From Termitomyces sp. T153 (taxonomy: Eukaryota; Basidiomycota; Agaricomycetes; Agaricales; Lyophyllaceae): a DNA stretch of 64,000 nt. This document shows positions 21,917 through 33,156 of the stretch, piece by piece. The translations under genes and the position numbers were made by a program. The notes beneath the pieces were generated by a model. That model had not been told where the DNA came from, ran no database searches, and was given only the letters and a program-made list of their open reading frames with translations. The stretch's first letter is position 1, and the number at the start of each line of letters is the position of its first letter. The stretch covers positions 59,965-123,964 of the forward strand of contig JACKQL020000130.1 in NCBI GenBank assembly GCA_018296165.2, given 5' to 3'.

Positions 21917-23254
21917 TTATAATGTGCTGGGTAGAGCTGGGAAATTATCATGATCATATTTAATGTTAGAAATATCTCTTGTCATGTACCCGGCGTCGTT
22001 ATTGCCGCGAAACTTATCGAGCCAATCTTTTTCATCCTGCGTCATGGTGCAATACAATTGTGTGCTCGTGAGCTCACTACGGAGAATATTTGCGAAGTAC
22101 CTCTCGACTTCGAAATGACCCTTCTGAAAATCGAGCCTCGGTTTTGAGTTTGTAATATGTAGCTTCCGGAGCTTCGGATAATGGAAATACTCGAACATGC
22201 GGAAGATGTCCCAATCCGCGACAAGACTGATAGATTCTAAGCAATCCATGGAGGCGTGATTTTCTATCTGGCCCTGAAGGACATCTTCAACACCGCGTCC
22301 TATGTAATGGACGTCGAATTTGCGTAGGGAGTTCCTTCCCGAATATAGTAAACGTTCGCAATCATCGAGGGACACTTGACACCGCAGGATGAGGGTCCTG
22401 AGCGAAGGCGGAAATTGCTGAGAGAAAAACACTTCAAATTGATTGTGATGACCTTTCCAGGCGACCGCTTTGAGTTGCTGAGGCAGGAGTGGTGTTAGAG
22501 GACGTATCGCTGTCAACAACTCTGTTTCATCGGTTGGGAGATCAACGGATAATTCCTGGCATCGTCTGTGGTGGTCGTGGGTCCACAGAGTCACCAATCC
22601 CCCGAGAAATACTGACATATTGTCTGTTGTCCAAGTGAGAGCACCGTACTTGGCGACTACTGTGAATGCATGTCCTGTCTGGGCAAGAGATTCAAGAACA
22701 ATTGCAGTATTTCGCTGCTCATCGTTACTTGCATTGGCTACAAGTATCATCTCGATCATATAGCTTCCTTCAAAATGGAATTCAGCAGAAATGGGTGTAG
22801 GCTGTATATGGATGTCAACGGAGTTTGGAATAATATCGTTGATAGTGGCTTGTTCTTGGGCTGCGGCCTCGGCCATTTGATGCGGATGCGAACGAAGGGA
22901 GTGGCGGTCAGCATATGAACCTGTCATAGCAAGTAGTGAACCAGTCTCGAGTTTTGAATCAAAATCATCTTCGTGAGACTGATCATTAACCATCGGTGCT
23001 CTTGAAGGAGAAAAATGATCAACCGGATTGAACATGGTCTCAGTGCTTCCGCCGTCTTCATCCTGTGGTGGCTCTGCATCAGAATGACTGGTCTTAGGTT
23101 CATAGTCTGCATCGGATCCGGCTTCAAGATTGGAGGAGAAAGAACGGTGGCTATAAATATGCTGATATAACCAAATGCTAGATGCAATAGCAAGGCCAGC
23201 ATTCAGCACACAAGCTGCAGCCACGATGACAACCTTTAGCTTGAAATGCGACAT
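21917..23254 (-). CDS. Unknown protein with N-terminal membrane anchor and LRR-like C-terminal region
   Basis: Single long frame of 445 residues without introns. The N-terminus has one clear membrane span (VVIVAAACVLNAGLAIASSI, residues about 8-28). An acidic, Ser-rich linker of roughly 100 residues follows. The C-terminal half has leucine-spaced repeats such as LPQQLKAVAWKG, LRTLILRCQVSLDDCERLL and YPKLRKLHITNSKP, like the irregular LRR fold of basidiomycete F-box proteins, but no F-box is seen. It shares its C-terminal plan with the neighbouring gene at 23682-24563, so the two are probably tandem paralogues. Function unknown. The missing introns in an intron-rich region suggest a young or retro-derived copy, which is an inference. 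Confidence 0.55.
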   Translation of the reverse strand: MSHFKLKVVIVAAACVLNAGLAIASSIWLYQHIYSHRSFSSNLEAGSDADYEPKTSHSDAEPPQDEDGGSTETMFNPVDHFSPSRAPMVNDQSHEDDFDSKLETGSLLAMTGSYADRHSLRSHPHQMAEAAAQEQATINDIIPNSVDIHIQPTPISAEFHFEGSYMIEMILVANASNDEQRNTAIVLESLAQTGHAFTVVAKYGALTWTTDNMSVFLGGLVTLWTHDHHRRCQELSVDLPTDETELLTAIRPLTPLLPQQLKAVAWKGHHNQFEVFFSQQFPPSLRTLILRCQVSLDDCERLLYSGRNSLRKFDVHYIGRGVEDVLQGQIENHASMDCLESISLVADWDIFRMFEYFHYPKLRKLHITNSKPRLDFQKGHFEVERYFANILRSELTSTQLYCTMTQDEKDWLDKFRGNNDAGYMTRDISNIKYDHDNFPALPSTL

Positions 23255-23681
23255 CTGTAATCACTCTGATCAGGTGTGTGACACATAGACATAATGGACC
23301 ACCTATTGTGTAGTGCGTACAATCACTGCGAGAAGACTGGTTGCTGCCGAGAGAATTCTATAGCTTCTGAGGATGATGTAGATGTACAATTACTGACCGC
23401 CTTATATGCTTCTCCGCACAAAAGAAACGCGAAAAGAAAAAAGTGAGAAGATCGTTATTGTTGGTCGAGAATGAAACACTGTGAAAAGAAACGCGAAAAG
23501 AAGAACGCGAAAAATTAACTATTGTTGGTCGACAATAACAGATCGTTAACAAAGCGATCGGTATTACCTCCATATACATAAAAGTCCGGTACACAATTAG
23601 AATTAGTATAGACACGATTGCCCACACACTCTAGTACTCCGTGATCAGAATCGGATGTAAGATGGTGGAACGCACCACTCG
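23255..23681. promoter_or_regulatory. Upstream region with ACGCGAAA copies and a diverged duplication
   Basis: Between the two paralogues. The octamer acgcgaaa occurs three times (near 23427, 23491 and 23505), and the string tattgttggtcgagaat is followed about 65 bases later by tattgttggtcgacaat. This looks like a local tandem duplication of roughly 65 bp. ACGCG is the core of the fungal MBF (MCB) cell-cycle site, so a regulatory role is possible but unproven. Confidence 0.5.
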
Positions 23682-24563
23682 CTATACGTGGGTAGCCGTA
23701 GGCAGAGTAGTTGCCCAACTAACAGTATGCCCCCCATAATGATGACTGAACTCTGCACCAGAACTCAAAACTATATCGAAATTTGTCGTGTCCACATTCC
23801 ACAAATCACTCCGGAACTCAAATCTCTTTAGAGCTCCCCAATTGAAGCTTTCAAGGTCGTGAAAATTTGATTCAAAGGCGGGATAATGGAGCCCGAGTGT
23901 TAGGCTGAGGAGGGATGGAAAATAGAATTGGTCGAATACAATGCATATGTCTTCATCAGAGACGACAGTAAGGTTTTTCAAAGCTGTGACCGGATATCGT
24001 TGCCGAGAATGGTATTTTATCAAGGGTGTCACGGACATAGACATAGAATCGCGTCTGATGTGTTGCAGAAAGAGAGTTTCAAGCCTATTGACTTGGCGAA
24101 GGATGTATGCGAAGTCATACGAGGTGATGTCACAGGTGATAGCGAGAATCTCAAGATTTTGGAGGAGAGAAGGGGTGAGAGGAAGCCAAGAATTCAAAAT
24201 CTGTTTCGGATGTCCGGTCCATGTCAATTGGCGAAGGTTTGTGAAGGCTGCAAGTGGCAATTCTGGACATTTGAGCCAGTCAAAAGGGAGATCCCTGTTA
24301 GGAAGCTCGATTTCCAAGTTTTCCCACAGACCAAAATCCAGCAATTCTTCATTCCCAATGAAGGCAAGGAGACGTCCAAGAGTATGAAAACCTTCCTCTA
24401 GCGGCCAGTGATGATGCTCTTGGAATCTCGCCATGATTTTGAATGGATAACGGGTATCCACACGATGGCGAACATACATGGGTAATGCTCGAGTTATGCT
24501 CTCGTAACAATCACCCATACTGAGTTCAAGGGAAATTTTCTGAGGTCGTGGTTTCGAAAGCAT
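23682..24563 (-). CDS. Unknown LRR-like protein, paralogue of the neighbouring gene
   Basis: Open frame of 293 residues, with irregular leucine-rich segments: SLLQNLEILAITCDITSYDF, NRLETLFLQHIRR, ALKNLTVVSDEDICIVFDQF and FPSLLSLTLGLHYP. The segment LTVVSDEDICIVFDQFYFP aligns by eye with LVADWDIFRMFEYFHYP of the gene at 21917-23254, and the distances between motifs agree, hence paralogy. It lacks the membrane anchor of its neighbour. A short upstream exon beginning near 24700 (MPKRTK) can be imagined, but no splice joins it in frame, so I keep the ATG at 24561-24563. Reminiscent of F-box-associated LRR proteins that are expanded in Agaricomycetes, but no F-box is visible. Function unknown. Confidence 0.5.
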   Translation of the reverse strand: MLSKPRPQKISLELSMGDCYESITRALPMYVRHRVDTRYPFKIMARFQEHHHWPLEEGFHTLGRLLAFIGNEELLDFGLWENLEIELPNRDLPFDWLKCPELPLAAFTNLRQLTWTGHPKQILNSWLPLTPSLLQNLEILAITCDITSYDFAYILRQVNRLETLFLQHIRRDSMSMSVTPLIKYHSRQRYPVTALKNLTVVSDEDICIVFDQFYFPSLLSLTLGLHYPAFESNFHDLESFNWGALKRFEFRSDLWNVDTTNFDIVLSSGAEFSHHYGGHTVSWATTLPTATHV

Positions 24564-25473
24564 CTATCTGCACTATGAGTTTGTTCACTTCGAATGCATA
24601 GTACTCTACTCACAGTGGATCCTCAGTGGGCTTCTTTGGAGTTCCTGGAAAGTCATTCAGCGTTTTATAAGCCCGCATTTACAGAGGCACCTTTGTTCTT
24701 TTTGGCATTTCACGAATAGTACAAGTCGCTCTATAACGGGAACTACCTTGTACGTACCGCCATGTCTCATTATCACGATGAAACCAATAGTTACGTACTT
24801 CGTATACTTGTTGCAGATGTGATTGTGAGGGTACTAGGGACTTAGTACTTCAGATCCAAATAGAAGTTGGTGGCAGGAAGTTTCTCCGCAGCTCTGATAG
24901 CAAATGTGCACACAGAAGATCTGCACACAAGTGCCTGTACAGCAATTGAAGTTGCCTCGGGACCGGATACTGACATGATTTAGTATGGATGCCATGAATG
25001 TTGGTAGTGGGGTGCGAGTTGAAATGTTACCGATCATGGCCAGGCTCTCCCTAAATCAGAAATAAGTTCGGTTTCCATGTAGAAAAATACAATGCACATC
25101 ATTATGAGTGCGTATCTACACACACGATCGAAAACGCAATCATGCTTGTGTGCACGTCAACAATTCATTGAATTCCAATAAACTAAGAGCCGGTGGCCCG
25201 GAGCGAAATATACTTGCAGATTCTACTGGCAGGAGTCCTTCGCAGGTATTCTTGGCCAACGCAAATTCAGTACATAGATACGTTCAGTACAGACATTGAC
25301 TCGTACGCGTCCATCATATGTGGTGGCCGATTTTCTTTCTTTTCCAACCACCCCTCATATAAGGCAAGTGAGGGTACTTTCCAACGAAGTTGACACTAGC
25401 GATTGGAAGTCCATATCTTATTGCAAAGTTGTGGTATACAGATTAGAGGGTATAATATGCAGTCTTTCAATAG
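24564..25473. other. Intergenic, no recognisable gene
   Basis: About 0.9 kb with short overlapping frames on both strands and no splice-supported continuity. Confidence 0.45.
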
Positions 25474-26510
25474 TCATTGCTCAAGTCCTAACCGTCGTCG
25501 TTCCCTTCTTTCCTTTTCAAGCCGGGTGATGTTGTCTTCAACATCGGTAATGGTGTCATCCCATGCTACGAACAACTCAGATAGCGCATCGACCTGCCAA
25601 CAAATGTGGATTCATCATCCGCAGCAGATCATAACGTACACACCTGGGTCGCGTTTCTCTCCATCAAATTAGCGATCCTTTTCTCTAACGAGGCTGCAAG
25701 TTCTGCGTCTGCCCGGTGTTGTGCCATTAGTTTATCAAGGCGGTTTTGGAGTTCTTCGTATGCTAAGAAATCAATGGTGAATTTGGCGAAGGATGTCGGA
25801 TAGATTGAACACGACGTACATCCAAGCTGGCCTACTCCCGTTACGCCCTTACTCTCCAACATCTCGATCTCGCTCATGTCGCGTTCCGCGGCACGAATAT
25901 CAGGCTCCATCTCGGCGAGGAAAGCCTCGAGTTGCACAACGGACATTGTGTGCTCCTCTTCGTACGTAGGGTCGGATAGCGCGAATGCTGGATTGAGGAA
26001 GTGCGCATGCTGGTCATCTGTGAGAACAGAGATGATGAGTTAGTGAGAGAGCAAACTCCATTTCATAAACGATGCACATTGCGCGAGAAAACGCCTGAGT
26101 CCCTCGTTTGAAGCTACGACAGCGTCAAGACGCCGCTGTAGGTCTTCAGCGGCGCGGCATAGCGAGAATGTATGTCCTGGCGCCTTCTCGGTAGATTTGC
26201 GTCCTGTCCTTGGCGCGCTCTCGACCCCAAGCCCAACACCAACGCCAACAAGGAGCGCCTCCAGCCAGCGCAGGCGAAGGTCAAGTGCTAATCGTGGGTC
26301 GATCGGGGTCTTGGGTGGTTTGAGGGGCTGGTTTGGGTAGATCTGGGATGAGGAAGAGGACTGTGTGAGACCGAGGGGAAAGACGGCGGAGATGGAGGAG
26401 GGGGGAGGGGAAGATGGTGGAGATGATGATGAGGGAGATGCGTGGGATGAGTTAGACAGCATTCGGTGGCGCACGTTGTCTCCTAGGAAGACGCTGCCTA
26501 TATTTGCCAT
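25474..26510 (-). CDS. Dynactin subunit p24 (DCTN3-like)
   Basis: Four or more exons. The start at 26508-26510 opens a polar Ser/Pro-rich leader, followed by LRLRWLEALLVG and the long helical segment RAAEDLQRRLDAVVASNEGL. Next come QLEAFLAEMEPDIRAAERDM, YEELQNRLDKLMAQHRADAE, LASLEKRIANLMERNAT and finally DALSELFVAWDDTITDVEDN, ending RRLGLEQ with TGA at 25474-25476. The pattern of an all-helical protein with RLxxLE near the start and a final F-V-x-W-D helix matches dynactin p24, a structural part of the dynactin shoulder that activates dynein. Sequence conservation in this family is low, so the call rests on the order of helices and the FVAWD signature. Confidence 0.6.
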
Positions 26511-26634
26511 TGTGGTACTTCTACTTAGTCTAAAGTGGGCCCAGGTTGATGATGGCGTCAGTCGGTCTTATATCCGGTTACTTTCTATGAATGCATATTT
26601 GGACGATGGTTTCATATCACTCTGTACAACTAAT

Positions 26635-29179
26635 TCAAGCCTTTACTAACTCAACTACCAGCGGCAGCTGTGGGACCTCCGGAAAATCTTTCAGTGTCGG
26701 AGTCGTAATGCCACCCATTTGCCAAACTATCTCTTTCCTCGGAGGAAAGAAACGAAATTGGGAGATGAGAGTGGACAAAACGACCTCTGCGAAGTTCCAT
26801 GAATCAATAAATGACGGACCTTTATAATCAACCAAAAAGAATTACTGACTCATTTCCAGCTGGGAAAATTTAAACCCGATACAGGCTCGACCTCCACCGA
26901 GAAATGTCAAGCTAAGGAAAAGAAATTTTAATCCCAGTTTCTGACGAGGCCGGTAGAGATATACTAACAGGTGTGAGTAGATCCCGGGTATGCGAGCTTC
27001 GCACAAAGCTTCCGGCAGAGGCTTAAGCCATCGCTCCGGCTTCCATTCAAGGGAGTCTGGACCCCACAAAAGAGTATCCCGATTTGCATTGAGAATGTCA
27101 ATAAAGATCTTGGTGTTTTTGGGAACTAGGATTGAGTTCATCTCGCGTCCGTCATTTCCCTTGATTGACGTTAATAAGGGTAGGACAATGTCTTGTCGAG
27201 GGCTACAGATAGATGATGAATTGAGCGAAGACAAGTAGAATTACAACACATACACTCTGGCGACCTTTGGCACCGGGGCATGGCTTGACGATGATCGATG
27301 AGGGTTCAATAATCGAGAAGCAGACAATTTCCAAGGAACCTACAGGCGAAGAGTTTCTCGGCAGATTGCATCCAGGAAAGGAAGTGAGACTAGATCGTCG
27401 TAGGTCAGATCCCCATTATGCGCTTTACGCGCCTCAGTGACTTCTGCACGAAGGCGCTCCTGTACCTCAGGGTGCAATGACAAGAGGTGGAGAGTACGTG
27501 AAAGTGCACTCGACGTCGTGTCAGTAGCAGCAAAGATTAATACCCTGATGTTCGTCATAGTTTGTCAAAAGCCCCCGAGCAGGATCAACGTACATCATCT
27601 GTATGCAAATCGTTTATTAGCAGAGGAATTATCAGGAATATTGGATAACTTACGTGTGCTAAGACTTCCTTGTCAGGCATTTTGTCCTCCTCCGATGCTT
27701 CCATATTCTTCCTCACTGTACAAAGCTTCCATGAGGGCATTAACATGGGAGAGTTACAGGCAACTCACTGAGAATAGTGAGAAGATCCTTTCCTTGCCTG
27801 ACCTGATTCACAAGCGCCTCATCGCCTTCCATCAGCGCCCTCTTCTTTTCCTCGAAAATCCGAGTTGTTGTCCTATTCCACGTATCAACCATATCCCTGA
27901 TAGCACGCAACCTCCTACTAGGAAAATGATCAACAAGCCACCTCCTAAACCTTGGGGAGCCAATTTTGATGATGATCGGGAGTAGATACTCTATTTCTAG
28001 GGCCATCTTCGTGGTATTGGTGCTGGTCGATAGAGGATCGTTGTAAGCAGCAATTAATTCATGTCAGGAAACCAAGTCCAAGTACTAACGAGAATGCCTT
28101 GATTGCATCGCAGAATGGATGCGGCTTGGTTCCCTTCACTAATGGATCGAAAGAGTATCCAAAGCTGCTCTGTCCAATCATTTCGAGTGCAGCCCAACTC
28201 ATCCAGTACAAAATATCGACCTGACGAGTTATCAAGATTCAAATAAATCGTCATCGAGGATTGATTTACCTCTTGGGCACCTTGAGTTTGGACCAGCTTA
28301 CTCTTTATGGCTTTCTCGATCTGTCAGAGGTATCAGAAGTGTCTGATAAGTGATGTGATTTTCCTAACCTCCTTTGCGACGTCGCTGAATACGGGAACTG
28401 GACAGACGACACATGAGTTACTTCAATATAACCACAATCATCGCGTACTCATGTTACGAATATGCGCAATGGAAAAAACAGGATTCAATATTTTGCGTTG
28501 CTTTTTGTGTGGTTCACCTGGTCACATCTAGGTGCTTATGGTACATTTGATATAAGTATAAGACGCGCACCTTGTGTGCTTGTGAGGCCACGGCCAAACA
28601 TGACCTCGTTTTGTCTATGGAAATGTCAGACATTGAAAATACTGTTGATGAGAATTTCCGCATACGCTAAAAATGAGCTGGTTTCTTCATATATGACTTG
28701 GTCCTCTCAAAAGATGAACAACTGTTTATAACAAAAAACTTATTTTCTCACCTTGACAAGTATATGGTGCATGGCCTTCGGATCGTAAATTTCCAAGTAT
28801 TTCAACTGTTATGACATCGGCGACATTTGAGATTAAGAGAGTGATTATAACTTACACCAAATGGACCCCAGATCCTAGCAACTCTGCCATCTGTGTACAC
28901 TTTCACATCAGTGACAAATACAATTTTCCGAGGATCTCATTACACCGTTCGGATATCATTGAACTGAATTGCCAACCGATACTTGAGTAACCGAATATCT
29001 GACTCATGTTACCTGAGGAAGATAGGTCAATAGAACCCTTGCGGTACATTATCCACACCTTTGATAAATGACTCAGCCTTGGGTCCTGGAATGTTATCGA
29101 TGTCTCTTTTGACTAAAAATCGTCGAGACGCCCAAACAAGAGCGAGAAGGCCAAGAAATTGGGCTAGTAAGGCAAGCAT
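26635..29179 (-). CDS. Cytochrome P450 monooxygenase
   Basis: Intron-rich haem-thiolate monooxygenase of the endoplasmic reticulum. The N-terminal membrane anchor is MLALLAQFLGLLALVWASRR, followed by DIDNIPGPK. Exons then give YLEIYDPKAMHHILVK, EVMFGRGLTSTQGEPHKKQR, KILNPVFSIAHIRNM and MIGQSSFGYSFDPLV. Helix I is in ATDTTSSALSRTLHLL, the ExxR motif in CRETLRL, PERW in EWKPERWLKPLPE, and the haem loop in LGGGRACIGFKFSQLEM with the Cys ligand. The frame is open across every intron I followed, provided the acceptor at gatgtgaccag is used for the GEPHKK exon. The nearest acceptor upstream gives a stop in all frames. The enzyme looks complete, but its CYP family and substrate cannot be told from sequence alone. 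No biosynthetic partner genes lie next to it. Confidence 0.88.
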
Positions 29180-30339
29180 GGTGTCAAGGCGCGACTATCG
29201 CTGGAGCAGATGCTTCGACCGACCTTTAAATACCAATGGATTTATCTACTAGTATGCCCCCTGTTGGGGCGATGACGGAAGATTGTATACGCATATCATT
29301 CCGTGTGTGCTGAAGATGCCGCGAATTTAAGATTATTAAATGTCACAATTGGGATTGCAGAAGTATTAGAAATTCTGTGGACAGTGACTTGATACTATAG
29401 ACTTGACCTAAAAATAGCTTGTGCTCAACTTGTAGCCGTTCACAGTATGTGCAAATTTCCGTGTCCGCTCTGACAAAAAAAAGTGAGCTGAACAAACTGA
29501 ACGGGGAACATAAAAACAGCACCCATTAACAAATCAAGTAAAGAATGACACAACAGGTCCGACTGTTCCCCCGAATAGAATGGCTCCCGGACCGGTAAGA
29601 GAGTATGCCATGCACCAGATCGTACGGACAAGGCACCCTCGAAGCTCGAAGGAGTACTTCTTCAAATAACAACTGACATCTTGGTATTACCATAGACCGA
29701 TGACCTCGTTGTACTGACATAACAAAGGAAACTCGCGGCAGCCCCGTAAATATCTGTGTTTGCTTTGTGCATTCATTGCAACGATGGATTGGTATACGAT
29801 ACCATGTGTTCTAAGAGTCAGAAATGCAATTGTTCGAGCTTCGAGACAGCAGAGCCTTGTACTGACTGAGAGGGACACAATCTGGACATAATCTGGTTTT
29901 TTTGTTGTAGAAGCTATATAGGGGCGAGCAACGGCAAGCAACAAGGAGACAACCTTTGCTTGCGCTGTCCCACGCCATATGGGAATCAGTGAAGAATCAG
30001 TGAAGGCTTCTGATAGCTCCGACTGAATCTGTCAAAAATTCACGTTAGTTTGATCTCCCAAAACACCGAAAGCTTGTCTGCTCGTCTTGACACATTTCAT
30101 CAAATATGCCATGTGTCAAATAAAATCTGCTTGAATATTCTCGTTTTTCTCTAGTACAATCTTCTTGAGTTGTTTTGCAGATACCTGGGTCCGTTGGAGT
30201 TCTGTGTGTCAAGATGAATCAATTGGTCTGTAAAAGGAAGTTCCGGGCTAGAGGTGTGCGAGGCTCGGCCTGGCTCAAAAGCCTGAGCGCAGGCTTGTTA
30301 TGGCACAGGCTGAGGCCGCGGCTCGATTACCAAAATTAG
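29180..30339. other. Intergenic, no recognisable gene
   Basis: Short frames only. It contains normal numbers of CpG dinucleotides, unlike the stretch that follows. Confidence 0.45.
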
Positions 30340-31900
30340 AAATTAACTTGTATAATCCTTGTTAATGTCTCCTTTTTTTAGGGCCTCACTAGAGCAGGGC
30401 TATTTTGGCGCTTTGTCAGTTTAATAGAAGAAAAGCAGGAAAATGGGCCCTGGATGGGAATAAGCAGGTGAGAATAGAAGATGTGAGCCTGGAGGAGAAT
30501 CATGAACCACTTGTATGTTTAAATTTAATGCTCATAACTCATGGTTAATTCTGCGAATACCAATGAAAATCCTGTCCATGGTCTACCATCACCACTGTAG
30601 AAGATTCACTAATATCTTCTTCTGTTCTTAAGCCATCTGGGTGACCAAATTGTACTATTTGACTTTCTGAGCACTATGTTGATTTGATGGCTGCCACCAC
30701 TGCCATCAACTGTTCAGAATTCTTCACCTATTCTCAACTTGCCCTCTGCTATTCCTGCTCTATTACCAAGGACTAGCCTATCTCCAGGACTGATTGTCTA
30801 AGATATCTTCTGTACCAAGCCCAGTAGTTTTGGTATATACATACCATGTGGACCCAGGAGGCCAACCATTGTTTACTTCAGAAAAATTCTATACATTTTC
30901 TCAGAATCGATCACAACCACTCTGATAATTGACCATGGTAGGGCCCTTTTGGCTCAAGTATTGACACTACAAGGACTATTCACTTTGGCCCATTCAGAAT
31001 CCCATGACATTTAAAGGCTGGCAAATGTTAGGCTTTAACTTGAAGTCAGATATTGAAATCAGACTACATGCTTTGTGAAGATGATGAAAGATTGGGCCCT
31101 GAGGATGAGGAAGACAATGCGGAAGATTTTGAGGATGACTTTGGATATGCAGAATTGTAATAGTATGTGGATCAAGGTATCAGATATACATATATTGATT
31201 TGTCTGGCAGTTCTTGCTTACATGTAAGATACATGGAAGTTATCACACTACATTGTACTACTAGTTCTGTTAATGCCATATCCATGACTTACCATCCCAA
31301 TGTTTCCATACATGGTGCATACCCCAGCTGGTGGCACCTTACATACCCAATACCTGCCATGGGATGCATAGCAGGCTTGACACAGTATAATATGTTGAGC
31401 CAAGAAAATTTAAGAATATGATGAGAATGATTGAATTAAACTCGGACTATACGAAGAATCTTTCACGGGATATGTTTGTGAATAAGAGGAGGAAGTATTT
31501 GATTAACCATTCAAGATTCTTTGTCAAATAAGTTCCAAATAGAGATTTATTTGACAAAGACCTTATATTTGGAAATCAATTAACAAAGATCTTATATCAA
31601 TGGTCAATATTCTTCCCCTTTCATTCAAAAAACTATCTTGTCAAACATTGAAAGACTTTGTTCAATAGTCTAGTCTAAAATAATAAATAAAAATTTTAAG
31701 AAACTCTTAAAAAGTATCACAGTTTCTTTATTAATCTGTTTCAATATTATTGCACAGGCCTCTGAGATACCATTGTGAATCAATTCATGATACTTCTTCC
31801 ATGGATTTTTCAGATACATTCAAAGGAAAATTTTGAATTAAATTACATTATTCTTATCATATTCTTAAATTCATTTGTTTCAAAATTTTTTTTCCTGCAC
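30340..31900. mobile_element. CpG-poor relic DNA, probable decayed transposable element
   Basis: From about 30420 to 31430 I find only a handful of CpG dinucleotides in 1 kb, against several per 60 bases in neighbouring genes. TG and CA are abundant. Fragments of a once readable frame remain, for example an acidic run of Glu/Asp codons at 31080-31155 (GPEDEEDNAEDFEDDFGY), but stops interrupt all frames. The element type is not identifiable. The call rests on composition and resemblance to the two other CpG-poor blocks that do contain transposon motifs. Confidence 0.45.
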
Positions 31901-33156
31901 CCTGCGTTGGTATCCTATCCGATGTAGGCGCGTCTTTCTCTTCTCGTCTGTGTAAGCGAAAGGGCGAAAAGGTGGTTGGGCATTCCGATCAAGTAAACAA
32001 ATTTGCGAACATAAATAATTGATATCTACCACGAAGTCACTACGGGTCACAAATTTGCCACTCTCACTTCAAACTCCGCTCGGACAGTCTTTTGAGGTTG
32101 GTCAACGGAAATTGAAACCTGGCTTTGCCGCGGAATTGGCGTGACAACGTCTTGAACATCCTCGACGAGGGGGACTCGACAACGAGACCGCATCTTGACT
32201 CACAATAAGTTTGAAACACCTCGGGTAGTGTAATGTCGACTATTGGTACGGCCCGGTAGTATAATGTTAACTCTATTGATACTGGAAATGGGCTGTTCTT
32301 GAGGAAACTTGTTTTGTTCGACTGGAGGGGTAGTCCGAGCTACAGGGGGTAGTCCGAGCTACAGGGAGTAGTATGCGTCCGCGCGTTCCCAAGTCTTGGA
32401 TACTTTTAGGTCTGACAACGTGTTTGTCCACTAATTCGTCATGTGCACCACAGGCAACAACTTCATTGCGTAATGGCACTCGTCCTCCACATTACGCTTA
32501 GCATGACAGTCTCTCCACTGCTAGACAATGATTCGACACTATTTAACAGACGCGTTGGAGCTTTGCGGTGTGCGGGTGTTGGCATGCGCAGATAGTGTCT
32601 AAGGGAGCACCTCACTGGCCGTGCTCGTGGTCCGGGCAACTTCGACGAGTCATCGATAATATCGGTCTTGCTCTCACAGATCCCTCGCATTCCGTGCGTT
32701 TTAAAGGTCAGAAGGCTCAAATGCAATTGGTCAAGCTTCCGGAGACTTATACTGACTGTCACACAGGCAGTCTGGATAGAACCGAGTTTCTTATTGTAGG
32801 GAGATATGTACGTAAGTTGGGAGACGAGCGGCGTCATGAGTTCGTTGTCGGACCCAACGATTTTGCATTGGAACTTCAATCACCATGCTAATTTTCGTCA
32901 TTTTCACGTTAAAGTAGCGGGCTCTGCAACCACATGAAATGTTTTTTTTGCCATTGTGGTTGGGTTGATGATGTCTTCTTCTATTTGTCAACGTCGAACA
33001 TCCCGTGTTTTCTTTGACTCGCTCACTATGCGCGAGGAGTGATAGTACCTTCCTGGGTCTCTATTTTCATGACTGTTTTCCGCCTTTGAAAGAACAATTT
33101 ACATACAGAGATATACACGACGTTAAATAGGACAGAATAAATATCCAACTGGTTGC
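31901..33156. other. Intergenic, no recognisable gene
   Basis: Normal CpG content. A perfect 18-bp tandem duplication (gtagtccgagctacaggg at 32330-32347 and 32349-32366) is the only structure seen. Overlapping open frames at 32463-32891 on both strands show no family resemblance. Confidence 0.45.

Noticed and set aside
28490..28560. Apparent stop codons in the P450 after GRGLTSTQ
   Set aside because: Choosing the acceptor gatgtgaccag instead of the nearer cctag yields GEPHKKQRKILNPVF in frame, so the gene is not a pseudogene.
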